Part shown: piece after piece, positions 1 to 8,982 of the stretch
How the letters are laid out: the number at the start of each line of letters is the position of its first letter
Numbering within the stretch: position 1 is the stretch's first letter
DNA from: Desulfobulbus propionicus
Lineage (GTDB): Bacteria > Desulfobacterota > Desulfobulbia > Desulfobulbales > Desulfobulbaceae
NCBI GenBank assembly: GCA_002748735.1
Contig: PDTC01000011.1
Location: 1 to 64,000, forward strand
Reading direction: 5' to 3'
DNA length: 64,000 nucleotides
Translations under genes and position numbers: made by a program
The notes under the pieces: generated by a model
What the model saw: only the letters and a program-made list of their open reading frames with translations
Databases searched by the model: none
What the model was told of the DNA's origin: nothing

Positions 1-110
<110 letters not shown>

Positions 111-164
111 TCAGACAAAAGTTCAACTTGACTCAGCCGACATCTTCGACAATCGACTGACAGA

Positions 165-239
165 TGGAGCCCACGACCGGGCTTGAACCGGTGACTTCCT
201 CCTTACCAAGGAGGTACTCTACCGCTGAGTTACGTGGGC
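165..239 (-). tRNA. tRNA-Thr (GGT)
   Basis: On the minus strand the acceptor arms GCCCACG and CGTGGGC pair. The anticodon stem CCTCC/GGAGG encloses the loop TTGGTAA, giving anticodon GGT. The T arm with GGTTCAAGC is present and CCA is encoded (165-167). It is the last tRNA before tuf. Confidence 0.96.
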
Positions 240-301
240 CCTTCATTGTTGGGAGAAACACTTCTCCCGTGCCATGGACTTCACTGTCACAGCTTGACGA
301 A

Positions 302-377
302 TGGAGCGGGAAACGAGACTCGAACCCGCAACCCTCAGCTTGGAAGGCTGATGCTCTACCAATTGAGCTATTCCCGC
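302..377 (-). tRNA. tRNA-Gly (TCC)
   Basis: On the minus strand the acceptor arms GCGGGAA and TTCCCGC pair. The anticodon arm TCAGC/GCTGA holds loop CTTCCAA, giving TCC. A standard D arm (AGCTCAATTGGTAGAGC) and T arm are present and CCA is encoded. Confidence 0.96.
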
Positions 378-425
378 TCTACCCGGTCCTCAGACCTAGA
401 AGCCCAGAACGCCATGCGTTCATTC

Positions 426-510
426 TGGTGGAGGGGGGAGGATTCGAACCTCCGAAGGCTTCGCCGACAGATTTACAGTCTGTTCCCTTTGGCCGCTCGG
501 GAACCCCTCC
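426..510 (-). tRNA. tRNA-Tyr (GTA)
   Basis: An 85-nt class II tRNA on the minus strand with acceptor arms GGAGGGG and CCCCTCC. The anticodon loop CTGTAAA gives GTA, a long variable arm follows, and CCA is encoded at 426-428. The length and long variable arm fit bacterial tRNA-Tyr. Confidence 0.96.
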
Positions 511-605
511 GATATGCCTGCAGAAATCGAAAGACAGAAGGCAACTGATAGACATAACTGACTGTTACCGCCTGACTTCTGGCTTTCGAACTCTGTGACC
601 AATCC

Positions 606-681
606 TGGAGCTGGCGATGGGACTTGAACCCGCAACCCCCTGATTACAAATCAGGTGCTCTGCCAATTGAGCTACGCCAGC
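606..681 (-). tRNA. tRNA-Thr (TGT)
   Basis: On the minus strand the acceptor arms GCTGGCG and CGCCAGC pair. The anticodon stem CTGAT/ATCAG holds loop TTGTA, giving TGT. CCA is encoded. It is the promoter-proximal tRNA of the four-tRNA/tuf cluster. Confidence 0.96.
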
Positions 682-693
682 TTGAACCCAGCA

Positions 694-721
694 AATATAG
701 CCCCAAAGTATAAAAAAGCAA
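694..721 (-). promoter_or_regulatory. Sigma-70-type promoter of the tRNA-tuf cluster
   Basis: On the minus strand, TTGCTT (721-716) and TATATT (699-694) are separated by 16 bp. The -10 box ends 12 bp before the first tRNA base at 681, so the predicted start lies just upstream of the tRNA. Box match, spacing and position all fit; no experimental support. Confidence 0.7.
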
Positions 722-823
722 CTTTTTTTTATCTTTTTCCTGACTACGGCAAACAAATATCTTGATTTCGCCTCAATCACGACTTTCCATCACTGATGGG
801 CGGTGACCGGCAAAACTTCTCGC

Positions 824-857
824 AAAAAAAAGGGCCGAAGGCAGCAGCCTTCGGCCC
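824..857 (-). terminator. Intrinsic terminator after qmoC
   Basis: A perfect 10-bp stem (832-841 with 848-857, sequence GGGCCGAAGG and its complement) with a 6-nt loop. On the minus strand it is followed by eight Ts. It lies 22 bp past the qmoC stop and ends the apr-qmo transcription unit. Confidence 0.9.
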
Positions 858-879
858 TGGGGATAGCAAGTGGTGCGAT

Positions 880-2088
880 CTAATCGTTCAACGGATTTTT
901 CACATAAGCAGATTCGCGATATTTCTCAAAACACATGGCAACCGTCCGATAAACGATATGGGCAAACTTGGTATAGGGCAGGTACAAAAACAGCATCATA
1001 ACGGCGACCAGATGGAGATAATAGGTCACATAGCCGACAGCGACAACACCGAGCAGGCGCAGGACCTGAGCCCCCAGGCCGGTAACACCAACGGCCACGA
1101 TCATCCAGATCAGAAACCAGTCATAAAACGTACGGCTGGTCTGCCCCTCTTCTTCGGTTTTCAGCCTGCTCCTCCAGAGAATACCAACACCGACGAGCAG
1201 AGCCACCGCAGATATATTGGCCAAGAATTTCATGGGGTTCCACATGGAAATAGGTCCATGCATGGAGGGAATCCAGATGCCGATCACATCCTGGGTAAAC
1301 AGGGAGTAGCAGGTCACAATAAACAGGCCGATAAAGGCAAACATCAGGGGCTGGTGACCTTTTACACGGACATGGTTTTCCCCACACTCGTGAAAGCGGT
1401 TATGCTTCATGATCTCCACCAGGGAAGGCCAGAGGAACGCCGTAACAAACTCAACGACACTGGGTCGGTACAATGCCTTGTCAGCACCGATGGATTCCGC
1501 CATCTTCTTCCACTGCGTCATCACCCCCATGAAGATGGAAAAGGCGGCCAGTCCGACTGTAGGCAGAAAGATAAACCAGATGAACAAAATGTTGCGGGAG
1601 AGGTACCGAAAATCCCAATGCCCAAAAAACTGAGTATACCCTGCCACCGCAAAATGTTCAGGGGAGGGGATATCCATGGCACCGGAAATCAGCCAGAAAA
1701 AGAAAATCACTACAGCAGGGATGCCGATCAACAGAGGCAGATTCTTTGCCGAAGAGCAGAGTCTGGCCAGGCAAGACGGCCAGCCAAAGCTCTTGTAGGC
1801 GTAGGCCCTGATGGCTCCGAGCACCTCTCCTGGTTTTGCGCCGCGCGGGCAGTAGGAAGAACAATCCCCGCAGTTATGGCAGAGATAGACGTTGGGATCA
1901 CCAATCAGTTTTTCTTTCATTCCCCATTGGGCACGGATCATCTCCTGTCTGGGGAAGGGGTTTTCCTCGGTCGAGAGGGGGCACATAACAGAGCAGGTGG
2001 CACACTGAAAACAGCTCTTCAGTGTATCGCCACCCGCTTCCTTCATCTCTCGAATAAACTGAAGATCGGGTTGTACGTTTATTGACAT
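880..2088 (-). CDS. qmoC: Quinone-interacting membrane-bound oxidoreductase subunit QmoC
   Basis: QmoC is the membrane subunit of the Qmo complex, which carries electrons from the quinone pool to APS reductase. The 402-residue protein has an HdrC-like N-terminal part with two four-cysteine motifs for [4Fe-4S] clusters (CFQCATCSVMCP near residue 27 and CHNCGDCSSYCP near residue 70). Several hydrophobic helices follow, of the NarI/HdrE cytochrome b type with membrane histidines. Length and architecture match the QmoC family. A consensus AGGAGG site precedes the ATG. It follows qmoB by 94 bp, a gap that contains a strong hairpin, and is followed by a terminator, so it ends the operon. Confidence 0.96.
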   Translation of the reverse strand: MSINVQPDLQFIREMKEAGGDTLKSCFQCATCSVMCPLSTEENPFPRQEMIRAQWGMKEKLIGDPNVYLCHNCGDCSSYCPRGAKPGEVLGAIRAYAYKSFGWPSCLARLCSSAKNLPLLIGIPAVVIFFFWLISGAMDIPSPEHFAVAGYTQFFGHWDFRYLSRNILFIWFIFLPTVGLAAFSIFMGVMTQWKKMAESIGADKALYRPSVVEFVTAFLWPSLVEIMKHNRFHECGENHVRVKGHQPLMFAFIGLFIVTCYSLFTQDVIGIWIPSMHGPISMWNPMKFLANISAVALLVGVGILWRSRLKTEEEGQTSRTFYDWFLIWMIVAVGVTGLGAQVLRLLGVVAVGYVTYYLHLVAVMMLFLYLPYTKFAHIVYRTVAMCFEKYRESAYVKNPLND

Positions 2089-2144
2089 TGTATCCTCCTG
2101 TCATGAAAACTCATAACATAGTATTCAAAGAGTTGGCTTGCGGA

Positions 2145-2169
2145 CAGGGCGGTCGTCAGTACCGCCCTG
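2145..2169 (-). promoter_or_regulatory. Intergenic hairpin between qmoB and qmoC
   Basis: A perfect 9-bp stem (CAGGGCGGT at 2145-2153 with ACCGCCCTG at 2161-2169) and a 7-nt loop, with no T-run on either side. It is therefore not a normal terminator. It may be an mRNA-stabilising or processing hairpin that sets the qmoB to qmoC ratio; that role is inference. Confidence 0.55.
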
Positions 2170-2182
2170 AACAACAGGGGGA

Positions 2183-4429
2183 TTAGAAACCCTTGAACGG
2201 GTTCGGCCCCATCTCGACAATCCCCTCGATAAACTCATCGATGACGGCAGGGATCTTGTCATAGTCGCTGATGGCTACTTCACGGACGCCGCAACGTTCC
2301 GGCTCCAGCCCCAGGCTTCCCAGTGTGTCACCGATATTCTCCATTCGCCGGGTGGCGATTTCAGACCCCTTGACAAAGTGGCACTGATAATCATCGCCGT
2401 ACTTACACCCGAGAAGCAGGGCACCATCTATACCTGAACTCATGGCGTCCTTGATCCAGACCATGTTCATGGAACCCAGGCAACGGACCGGGATAAAACG
2501 TGCCAGCCGGTTGATCTTGTTCCGATGCATGCCGCTAATATCCAGGGCAGGATAGGCATCGTTTTCACAGACAAAGACGACAACACGCAGCTTCTCATCA
2601 TCATCATCAGGAACATCTATGGCCTTGACCATCGAGCCGATCATATCAATGGAGTAATCGGCAAAATTGATGATACGCTCGGGGCAGGCCCCCATGCAAG
2701 TACCGCACCGACGGCAACGGGTCGGATTTGGCAAAGGTGTCCCTTTTTCGTCGTCATCCAGTGCACCAAAGGGGCACTCCTCGGTGCAACGCTTGCACTG
2801 GGTGCAGCGGGAAAAGAAAAAATCAGGATAGGTTTTATCCCCTGAGCGAGGATGGACGGCAACACCACGATCTGCAGACTCGATGCACTGGATGGCCTTG
2901 AGCGCGGCGCCCGTGGCATCGTCAATGGCCTCCTCCATGGTTTCCGCTTTGCGAACACCACCACAGGCGTAAATACCTGTTCTCCTCGTCTCGTAAGGGA
3001 AGCAAACAAAGTTAGAATCGGCGTAGCCGTCATAGAGATCAAGATCGCTCAATGCCGGGCCCTGTCGGTACGCCAGATTGACGGTGTTCTCTTTTGCCGT
3101 GGTCGGCACCAGGCCAGCCGACAGCACAACCATATCCACATCAAGGCTCAGGTCATCACCCAAAAGGGTATTTTTTACCTCAACATTGACGCCATCACCA
3201 TTGGCACCGACGCCCGTGACCTGACCCTTGGTCATAAAAACCCCATCATCGCTTTGCATGGCCTTGTAAAAGAGCTCTGCATGCCCGGGAGTGCGCATGT
3301 GCTGATAAAAAATATAGGCCTGACCATCCTCAGGATGGTCTTCACGGACGTACTTGGCCTGCTTGAGAGCGACCATGGAGGTCACGGAATTGCAGTAAGG
3401 AAAGTCTTTGTCATCCTCTTCACCGCCGGGGCTGAGAACAAAGGCGACGCGCTTGGGAACCGAACCCGTCTTGGCCATCCGTTCGAACTCGGCATTGGTG
3501 ACGACCTTATCAACGACACCGTAGCCCAGATGCTCATATTCCGAGACATCCGCAGGCGTCCAACCGGTAGCGACGACAACCGCGCCGTAGATATCGCCCT
3601 CCGGGTTCATTTTCGTGTAGTCGATAAGCCCTTCATTGGGATTGTCCAGCTCACCTTTCTCTATCTTCTCTTGTTCATCGACGGTAACCTTTTCCGGGGC
3701 GTCCCACTCGGATTTAATACCGGCGTCTTTCAGCGTAACACAAAAAGCGCCAGGCGCACCCGATATACGCGCCACCTCGGTTGTCGTCTTGACCGTGATA
3801 TTGGTGGCGGTCTGTACCTCGGCGATCAGCTGGGCAATGGTCGGCTCCTCCAGGGTGGTATACGGATATCTGGTGGGAAACATCTTGCGCCAGCCAAGCG
3901 CCTTGCCGCCGAGCTCACCGGCCTTTTCCACAAGGGTAACCTCGTAGCCGGCCCGGGAAGCTTCAAGGGCTGCAGTCAACCCGGCAATACCGCCGCCCAG
4001 CACGAGGATTCGCCGGTTCAGCGTCTCCAGGTGGTACGGTTTGGGCTTCTCGGTCTTCTGCGCACGGGTGATGGCCATGCGCACATTGTCTTCTGCCAGC
4101 TCCTGCAAGGGCTCAGCGTCATCTTCATCTTCGGGGTCAGCGGTCCAGGCCACCTGCTCTCGCAGGTTTGCGCGAATCGTCATGGTCTCGGCACCAAAAT
4201 CGAACTCATGCTGCATGACCCTGGGCGAGCACCCACAGATCACGATGGTATTGACACCCTTTTCGCTGACATCTTTTTCGATGATACCCCGTCCCTCAGG
4301 GGTGCAGTAGCTTTCACTCGTTACCAGCTCAACGCCGAGCTCAGAGGCGGCCTCTTTTATTCCGTCTGCATCAAGAACATCACCGATACCGCAGCCCGTA
4401 CAGAGATATGCACCTAATACCTTATCCAT
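2183..4429 (-). CDS. qmoB: Quinone-interacting membrane-bound oxidoreductase subunit QmoB
   Basis: QmoB is the large soluble HdrA/MvhD-like subunit of the Qmo complex. An N-terminal cysteine motif (CTGCGIG) is followed by an FAD-binding Rossmann motif (LGGGIAGLTAALEAS, near residue 145). Two ferredoxin-type motifs follow (CTQCKRCTEECP and CRRCGTCMGACP, near residues 542 and 572). The C-terminal MvhD-like domain has conserved cysteines (VFVCEN, VRCLGS, LLGCKYG). I start at the second ATG (4429) because AGGAGG is 7 bases from it but only 1 base from the upstream ATG at 4435. The start MDKVLGAYLCTGCGIG also matches the family. It lies only a few bases after qmoA, in the same operon. Confidence 0.96.
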   Translation of the reverse strand: MDKVLGAYLCTGCGIGDVLDADGIKEAASELGVELVTSESYCTPEGRGIIEKDVSEKGVNTIVICGCSPRVMQHEFDFGAETMTIRANLREQVAWTADPEDEDDAEPLQELAEDNVRMAITRAQKTEKPKPYHLETLNRRILVLGGGIAGLTAALEASRAGYEVTLVEKAGELGGKALGWRKMFPTRYPYTTLEEPTIAQLIAEVQTATNITVKTTTEVARISGAPGAFCVTLKDAGIKSEWDAPEKVTVDEQEKIEKGELDNPNEGLIDYTKMNPEGDIYGAVVVATGWTPADVSEYEHLGYGVVDKVVTNAEFERMAKTGSVPKRVAFVLSPGGEEDDKDFPYCNSVTSMVALKQAKYVREDHPEDGQAYIFYQHMRTPGHAELFYKAMQSDDGVFMTKGQVTGVGANGDGVNVEVKNTLLGDDLSLDVDMVVLSAGLVPTTAKENTVNLAYRQGPALSDLDLYDGYADSNFVCFPYETRRTGIYACGGVRKAETMEEAIDDATGAALKAIQCIESADRGVAVHPRSGDKTYPDFFFSRCTQCKRCTEECPFGALDDDEKGTPLPNPTRCRRCGTCMGACPERIINFADYSIDMIGSMVKAIDVPDDDDEKLRVVVFVCENDAYPALDISGMHRNKINRLARFIPVRCLGSMNMVWIKDAMSSGIDGALLLGCKYGDDYQCHFVKGSEIATRRMENIGDTLGSLGLEPERCGVREVAISDYDKIPAVIDEFIEGIVEMGPNPFKGF

Positions 4430-4440
4430 TGACATGCCTC

Positions 4441-5694
4441 CTAGCGTCCGTTCTGAATTGCTTTAAGGGCCGCAGCCGTAGAGGACTGGCCGCTTGTATG
4501 AACATCCACCGCAGCCTTTGCGCAGCCGGCGGAGATCATTGCTCTGTCTGGCTCAGACACGACAAAACCATTGCCGTCAACTGTCACGCCGAGCTGTTCT
4601 CCCTGTTTACCAAGCGCTGGCTGCATGCCAGTGGCTAGCACGCAGAGATCCACCTTCTGGTTGATCTTGGCACCAGTGATCGCGTCCTCAGCGACGACGG
4701 TGACGCCGCCATCTGCTTCAGCCTGGATGTCGGCAACCTTACCCTTGACAAAGACGGTATTGGCATCATCCATGTACTTAGCCCGAAAAGACTCATACTT
4801 ACCCGGCGTCCTCAGATCAATGTAGAAGACATGAATCTTTGCTTCAGGATACTGTGCCCGGATATAGCTGATCTGCTTGAAGGTCGCAAGACAACAGATA
4901 TACGAGCAGTGCTCCAGATGATTCTCATCCCTTGAACCGGCACACTGAACAAAGGCAAAGCTTTCAGGTTCCTTGTCATCGCCGGGCCTGAGAATTATCC
5001 CCTTGGTCGGGCCATTGGGTGCGGCGAGTCGCTCCATCATCATGTTGGTGATAATGGCGGGCGACGATGTAATCTTTAGATTATCAATTTTTTCGGCATC
5101 ATACGGATCCCACCCCGTTGCCCAGATGATCGAACTGACATGAACGGTAAAGGTCTCGGGCTGCATGTCGATATCAATGGCGTCAAATTCGCAGGCCGCC
5201 TGCATCGCTTGCAGGCATTTGGTGGAGCAGGCATCTTTCACCAGGACGTAGCGCATGGGAAAGGCCATTTCATGGGGGAGATACGCTGCCTTGATCTTGC
5301 GCATTCCGAAATTGAAGACATCATCGATCTCGTCAGTACACGCTTCACTGCAGGCGCCGCAGGCCATACAGTTAGAATTGATATAGCGGGGTGCAGTTTC
5401 CAGCTGCACCTCGTAATTCCCAGGTTCACCGGCAATCGATGTCACGGTAGTCATGCTGTATGTTCGAATCCGCCGATTGTCCCTGATCCGCTTGAAATTG
5501 ATTTCCAGGCCGCACGTCGGGGGGCAAAGTTTCGGAAAATACTGGTTCAACTGGGCTACACGTCCGCCGAAGTAGGGGTTCTTGTCTATCAGAAAAACAT
5601 CCTTTCCCACTTCCGCAGCTTCCAGGGCGGCCGTCAAGCCACTTATGCCGCCGCCCACAACCAGTATTGCACCAGTTCCTGCAGAGTTACTCAT
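4441..5694 (-). CDS. qmoA: Quinone-interacting membrane-bound oxidoreductase subunit QmoA
   Basis: QmoA is the smaller HdrA-like flavoprotein of the Qmo complex, cytoplasmic and bound to QmoB and QmoC. The 417-residue protein opens with an FAD motif (VVGGGISGLTAALEA, residues 13-27). A CPPTCG motif follows at 57-62 and a four-cysteine [4Fe-4S] motif at 109-119 (CMACGACSEAC). A second dinucleotide-type region and a C-terminal flavin-binding stretch close the protein. GGAGG sits 6 bases before the ATG. Order aprB-aprA-qmoA-qmoB-qmoC is typical for sulfate reducers. A strong terminator separates it from aprA, so expression of the qmo genes may need read-through or a separate promoter. Confidence 0.96.
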   Translation of the reverse strand: MSNSAGTGAILVVGGGISGLTAALEAAEVGKDVFLIDKNPYFGGRVAQLNQYFPKLCPPTCGLEINFKRIRDNRRIRTYSMTTVTSIAGEPGNYEVQLETAPRYINSNCMACGACSEACTDEIDDVFNFGMRKIKAAYLPHEMAFPMRYVLVKDACSTKCLQAMQAACEFDAIDIDMQPETFTVHVSSIIWATGWDPYDAEKIDNLKITSSPAIITNMMMERLAAPNGPTKGIILRPGDDKEPESFAFVQCAGSRDENHLEHCSYICCLATFKQISYIRAQYPEAKIHVFYIDLRTPGKYESFRAKYMDDANTVFVKGKVADIQAEADGGVTVVAEDAITGAKINQKVDLCVLATGMQPALGKQGEQLGVTVDGNGFVVSEPDRAMISAGCAKAAVDVHTSGQSSTAAALKAIQNGR

Positions 5695-5809
5695 GCCAAT
5701 CCTCCATTAACTACTGGTAGTTATCCATCTGTTTTCTGGCTCAATTGGGGCGAAGATTTGCAGCGCATTCTTCGCCCAAACTCAGACAGAAGACCAACGA
5801 CGAGCAATG

Positions 5810-5845
5810 AAAAAATCTCCAGGCTCCTGGTGGAGCCTGGAGATT
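5810..5845 (-). terminator. Terminator between aprA and qmoA
   Basis: A perfect 14-bp stem (AATCTCCAGGCTCC at 5814-5827 with its complement at 5832-5845) and a 4-nt loop. On the minus strand it is followed by a run of Ts (complement of 5810-5815). It lies 32 bp past the aprA stop, inside the apr-qmo block, and should reduce transcription into qmoABC. Confidence 0.85.
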
Positions 5846-5876
5846 CCAGAACTACAGGTTCAAGACCATCTGATCA

Positions 5877-7889
5877 TCAAATCCAAGGTTCGGTTTCGAT
5901 AATATTCAGGCATGGGACCTTCTCAACCTTCCACTCTTTGGCCTTGGGGTCATAGGTGGAGTTTACAAAGCAGCGCCAATTCTCATCGTCACAGGTGGGG
6001 AAGTCAGAGCGGTAATAGAAACCAGGATACCGCGACTCCTCACGGAAAAGAATGTGACGGATATGAGATTCAACACACCAGATACGGTGATAGTTCTCCC
6101 AAGCACGCATCAGTTCATGCAGGTCGCCAGCACCCATTCTCTCGGAATCCTCACGAAGCATCTCGAGCAGATCCATGCAGATCTGCAGGAGCTTACCAGA
6201 GGTCATGTAGTAGGTAGCAACACCACCGCCATACTCGTCAGTCGCTTTCATCAACCGCATCATCAACCCGGCAGGCTTGATGTAATTCGGGTTGACGTCA
6301 GCAGCCGTAGAGGCACCCACATGCTCAAGGAAGAGCTTAACCGGGGCATAGATCTCATCGGCCAGCTCCTGTGGGGTCTCGGCAAATTCCGGTGTATGGG
6401 TATTGTCACGGCAGTACTTGACCATCTGCTTCGCACAAATCCGGCCTTCAGCATGGGAACCGGAAGAGAACTTGTGACCAGAGGCCCCCACACCATCACC
6501 GGCAGTAAACAGGCCATTAACGGTGGTCATGCGGTTATAGCCCCACTTGTACTGGTGCGAACGCGGGCCATCGACTTCAGGCACCCAGTCCTCGGCCGGA
6601 CCGGACGTCCAGATACCGCAGCACCCGGAATGGGATCCGAGCATATAGGGCTCGGTGGGCATGATCTCGGAACCGACCTTCTCCGGCTCGACATTCATAC
6701 CTGCCCATAATCCAGCCTGGCCGACCGACATATCGAGGAAGTCTTCCCAGGCCTCAGATTCGAGATGCTTCCAGATCTTCTTGACCTCCTTGTCACTCTT
6801 ACCGCTTGCCCTGGCCTCATCAAGGAAGGCATTCAAGGCGACCTCCGTGGCCATGTAAATAGGACCGCGGCCAGCCTTCAGCTCGTTGAGCATCAGGTGA
6901 TTTCGCAGACAGGTCGGGGTTACCGGAGACTGGCCATACGGCATGTACTTGGCCAGCTCTTCCTTGACCTCAGGACTGTTGGCATAGAACTCGCCCAGGC
7001 CGTTCTGTACCTTGGCCTTGAAGAGCAGGAACCAGGCACCAACCGGGCCATAACCATCCTTGAAACGAGACGGGGTGAAACGGTTTTCCATCATGGTGAG
7101 CGTCGCCCCAACCTGTGCACACATGGTGTAGGTGGAGCCAGCATTCCAGATCGGATACCAGGCCCGCCCCTTGCCTTCACCCGTGGAGCGTGGACGGAAG
7201 ATATTTACCGCACCGCCACAGGCGACGACAGCTGACTTGCAGGTAAAGACATGCACCTTGTTTTCCCGGGTGGAAAAACCGACCGCACCGGCAATGGTGT
7301 TCTCCAGGTTCTTGTCCAGCAGGAGCTTAACGATAAAGACACGCTCCATGACGTTCTCTTCACCCAGCGCTTTTTTGGCAGGCTCGGCAACGATACACTT
7401 GTAGGACTCACCGTTGATCATGATCTGCCATTTACCGGTACGCACGGGCACTCCACCCTCGCGCAGGGTGGGCGCAGGCTTGGAACCGTCAAGGTTGGAA
7501 CCGTCGTCAGCTTTTTTCCATACGGGTAGCCCCCACTCTTCAAACAGCTTTACAGACTCATCAACGTGCCGGCCAAGGTCATACACAAGATCTTCGCGGA
7601 TAACACCCATCAGGTCATTACGTACCATCTTGACATAATCGTCAATGGCGTTTTCGCCGATATAGGTGTTGATCGCTGAAAGGCCCTGGGCAACAGCGCC
7701 GGACCGCTCCAACGAGGCCTTGTCACACAGGATAATCTTCATTCCCTCAGGGGCCCACTTGCCAATCTCAAAGGCGGCTCCGCACGCGGCCATACCACCG
7801 CCGACTATCAGCACATCACAGGTGTGCTCAACGATTTCCGGATTTGCAACGGCGGCAAGTTCGCCTTTTGGCTTATTCGGTAATGCCAT
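5877..7889 (-). CDS. aprA: Adenylylsulfate reductase subunit alpha
   Basis: AprA is the FAD-containing catalytic subunit that reduces adenosine 5'-phosphosulfate to sulfite and AMP in the cytoplasm. The 670-residue length is typical. The FAD-binding motif (VLIVGGGMAACGAAFEI, near residue 26) is followed by the fumarate-reductase-type SGAVAQGLSAIN stretch. A second flavin-contacting region (GLFTAGDGVGASGHKFSSGS) and a helical C-terminal domain follow. The start ATG has GAGGAG 8 bases upstream. It is 60 bp downstream of aprB and is followed by a strong terminator before qmoA. The combination with qmoABC points to the reductive, dissimilatory direction. No sat gene is in the window. Confidence 0.98.
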   Translation of the reverse strand: MALPNKPKGELAAVANPEIVEHTCDVLIVGGGMAACGAAFEIGKWAPEGMKIILCDKASLERSGAVAQGLSAINTYIGENAIDDYVKMVRNDLMGVIREDLVYDLGRHVDESVKLFEEWGLPVWKKADDGSNLDGSKPAPTLREGGVPVRTGKWQIMINGESYKCIVAEPAKKALGEENVMERVFIVKLLLDKNLENTIAGAVGFSTRENKVHVFTCKSAVVACGGAVNIFRPRSTGEGKGRAWYPIWNAGSTYTMCAQVGATLTMMENRFTPSRFKDGYGPVGAWFLLFKAKVQNGLGEFYANSPEVKEELAKYMPYGQSPVTPTCLRNHLMLNELKAGRGPIYMATEVALNAFLDEARASGKSDKEVKKIWKHLESEAWEDFLDMSVGQAGLWAGMNVEPEKVGSEIMPTEPYMLGSHSGCCGIWTSGPAEDWVPEVDGPRSHQYKWGYNRMTTVNGLFTAGDGVGASGHKFSSGSHAEGRICAKQMVKYCRDNTHTPEFAETPQELADEIYAPVKLFLEHVGASTAADVNPNYIKPAGLMMRLMKATDEYGGGVATYYMTSGKLLQICMDLLEMLREDSERMGAGDLHELMRAWENYHRIWCVESHIRHILFREESRYPGFYYRSDFPTCDDENWRCFVNSTYDPKAKEWKVEKVPCLNIIETEPWI

Positions 7890-7949
7890 ATTATTATCTC
7901 CTCATGATAGTTGATACAATGTGCCTGTTACTCTCGCTGCCGAAGCCTC

Positions 7950-8375
7950 TCAGGCAAGCTTGGACGGTGCAGGTAACGCCTCTTCCAGAAAAAGGTTTTC
8001 GTCGTCGAGATTATTCCCCTTGCCGTCAGGATACTCATTGGCAGCCCCTTCTGCGGTGGTCCGAATCGGGAACTTGAACCGCTTCATATTGCCGTTACGG
8101 AACTTAATCGTCCACATGATGGAGTCTGAGGAACGCATAGGTTGCACTGACCCGCCCATGGGAACGATATCGTCATAATGGCGCACAAAAATCGCGCCCT
8201 GCGGACAGATTTTCACGCAGGAGTAGCACTCCCAGCATCCATCCGGCTCCTGGTTGTATGCCCTCATCTCTGCCACGTTCAGAACCATCAGGTCGTTGGG
8301 GCAGATGTACATACAGGCAGTCTTGTCACCACCCTTGCAACCATCACATTTTTCAGGATCTACGTAACTTGGCAT
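7950..8375 (-). CDS. aprB: Adenylylsulfate reductase subunit beta
   Basis: AprB is the ferredoxin-like electron-transfer subunit that passes electrons from the Qmo complex to the FAD of AprA. The 141-residue protein carries two [4Fe-4S] sets: C10, C13, C21, C25 and C47, C50, C53, C57. A C-terminal tail of the kind that wraps around AprA follows. GGAGG lies 8 bases before the ATG. It is the first gene of the apr-qmo block, preceded by a leader of about 200 nt with a promoter-like sequence at 8591-8619 and an attenuator-like hairpin at 8465-8485. Confidence 0.98.
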   Translation of the reverse strand: MPSYVDPEKCDGCKGGDKTACMYICPNDLMVLNVAEMRAYNQEPDGCWECYSCVKICPQGAIFVRHYDDIVPMGGSVQPMRSSDSIMWTIKFRNGNMKRFKFPIRTTAEGAANEYPDGKGNNLDDENLFLEEALPAPSKLA

Positions 8376-8459
8376 TAAACTACCTCCTCACTTGGATTGT
8401 CTCTTTTTGACCGCCTGTAAAAGACCGCCAAAACTTCTTTGTCAGCAGACTCGTTTCAA

Positions 8460-8485
8460 AAACAGGCGATTGCACCGCAATCACC
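8460..8485 (-). promoter_or_regulatory. Attenuator-like hairpin in the aprB leader
   Basis: On the minus strand GGTGATTGC (8485-8477) pairs with GCAATCGCC (8473-8465), a 9-bp stem with one G-T pair and a 3-nt loop, followed by TGTTTTTG. It lies between the candidate promoter and aprB, so it could act as an intrinsic terminator in the leader. Regulation through it is inference. Confidence 0.5.
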
Positions 8486-8590
8486 GTCTTTTTCCTGGGA
8501 ACCTTCACGAGTAAACAAACATTGTTAGTTTTTCCGAAGAGATAGTCCCCGTAAAAAAATGAACGCTCACTCATTTAAGGTCTTGCGTGA

Positions 8591-8619
8591 TTTTTAATTT
8601 GTTGCCTCCCCAAAGTCAA
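8591..8619 (-). promoter_or_regulatory. Candidate promoter of aprBA-qmoABC
   Basis: On the minus strand TTGACT (8619-8614) and TAAAAA (8596-8591) are 17 bp apart. The predicted start near 8583 gives a leader of about 205 nt before aprB. Between 8376 and 8982 I see no convincing gene; a 64-codon ORF at 8380-8574 lies wholly in this leader and shows no family features. Confidence 0.6.
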
Positions 8620-8740
8620 GAAAAATCGACAAATCAGGGCTGAACAGCAAAATTTAACGAAAACATCAGTATTTCAAATAAAAGGAGAAAAACCATCTTT
8701 TTCTACTGCGTTTTCCATATCCGATAATAGCAACCGAAAA

Positions 8741-8763
8741 GGCAACAACCGCATATTGTTGCC
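8741..8763 (-). terminator. Possible terminator downstream of ftsK
   Basis: An 8-bp perfect stem (GGCAACAA at 8741-8748 with TTGTTGCC at 8756-8763) with a 7-nt loop, followed on the minus strand by TTTTC. It is about 220 bp past the ftsK stop and upstream of the apr promoter. The T-run is short, so this is tentative. Confidence 0.4.
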
Positions 8764-8982
8764 GACAATTATGCACGCAAAGAAGAAAAAACTGACACGT
8801 AAAAAAAATAAGCTCAGGGCAAGGTTGCCGGATAAAACAGGCAAGAAACCATCAGGTCAGAAACGGCTTGGCCTCTTTACGTTTAAGAAGCACAAAAAAC
8901 TACAAAAGACTTGGTGAAGCCACACAACACCTGTTCAAGGACTGCAAAACGAGGTGTATTCAAGATTACGTAACAACGCAAA

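Noticed and set aside
796-2085. A 429-codon plus-strand frame
   Set aside because: It lies wholly opposite qmoC and runs through the terminator; its low-complexity His/Gln-rich translation is typical of an antisense frame.
2852-4417. A 521-codon plus-strand frame
   Set aside because: Antisense to qmoB, whose cofactor motifs are complete; no motif in the opposite frame.
8380-8574. A 64-codon frame directly before aprB
   Set aside because: It has no recognisable domain or good ribosome-binding site and overlaps the leader hairpin; treated as part of the apr leader.
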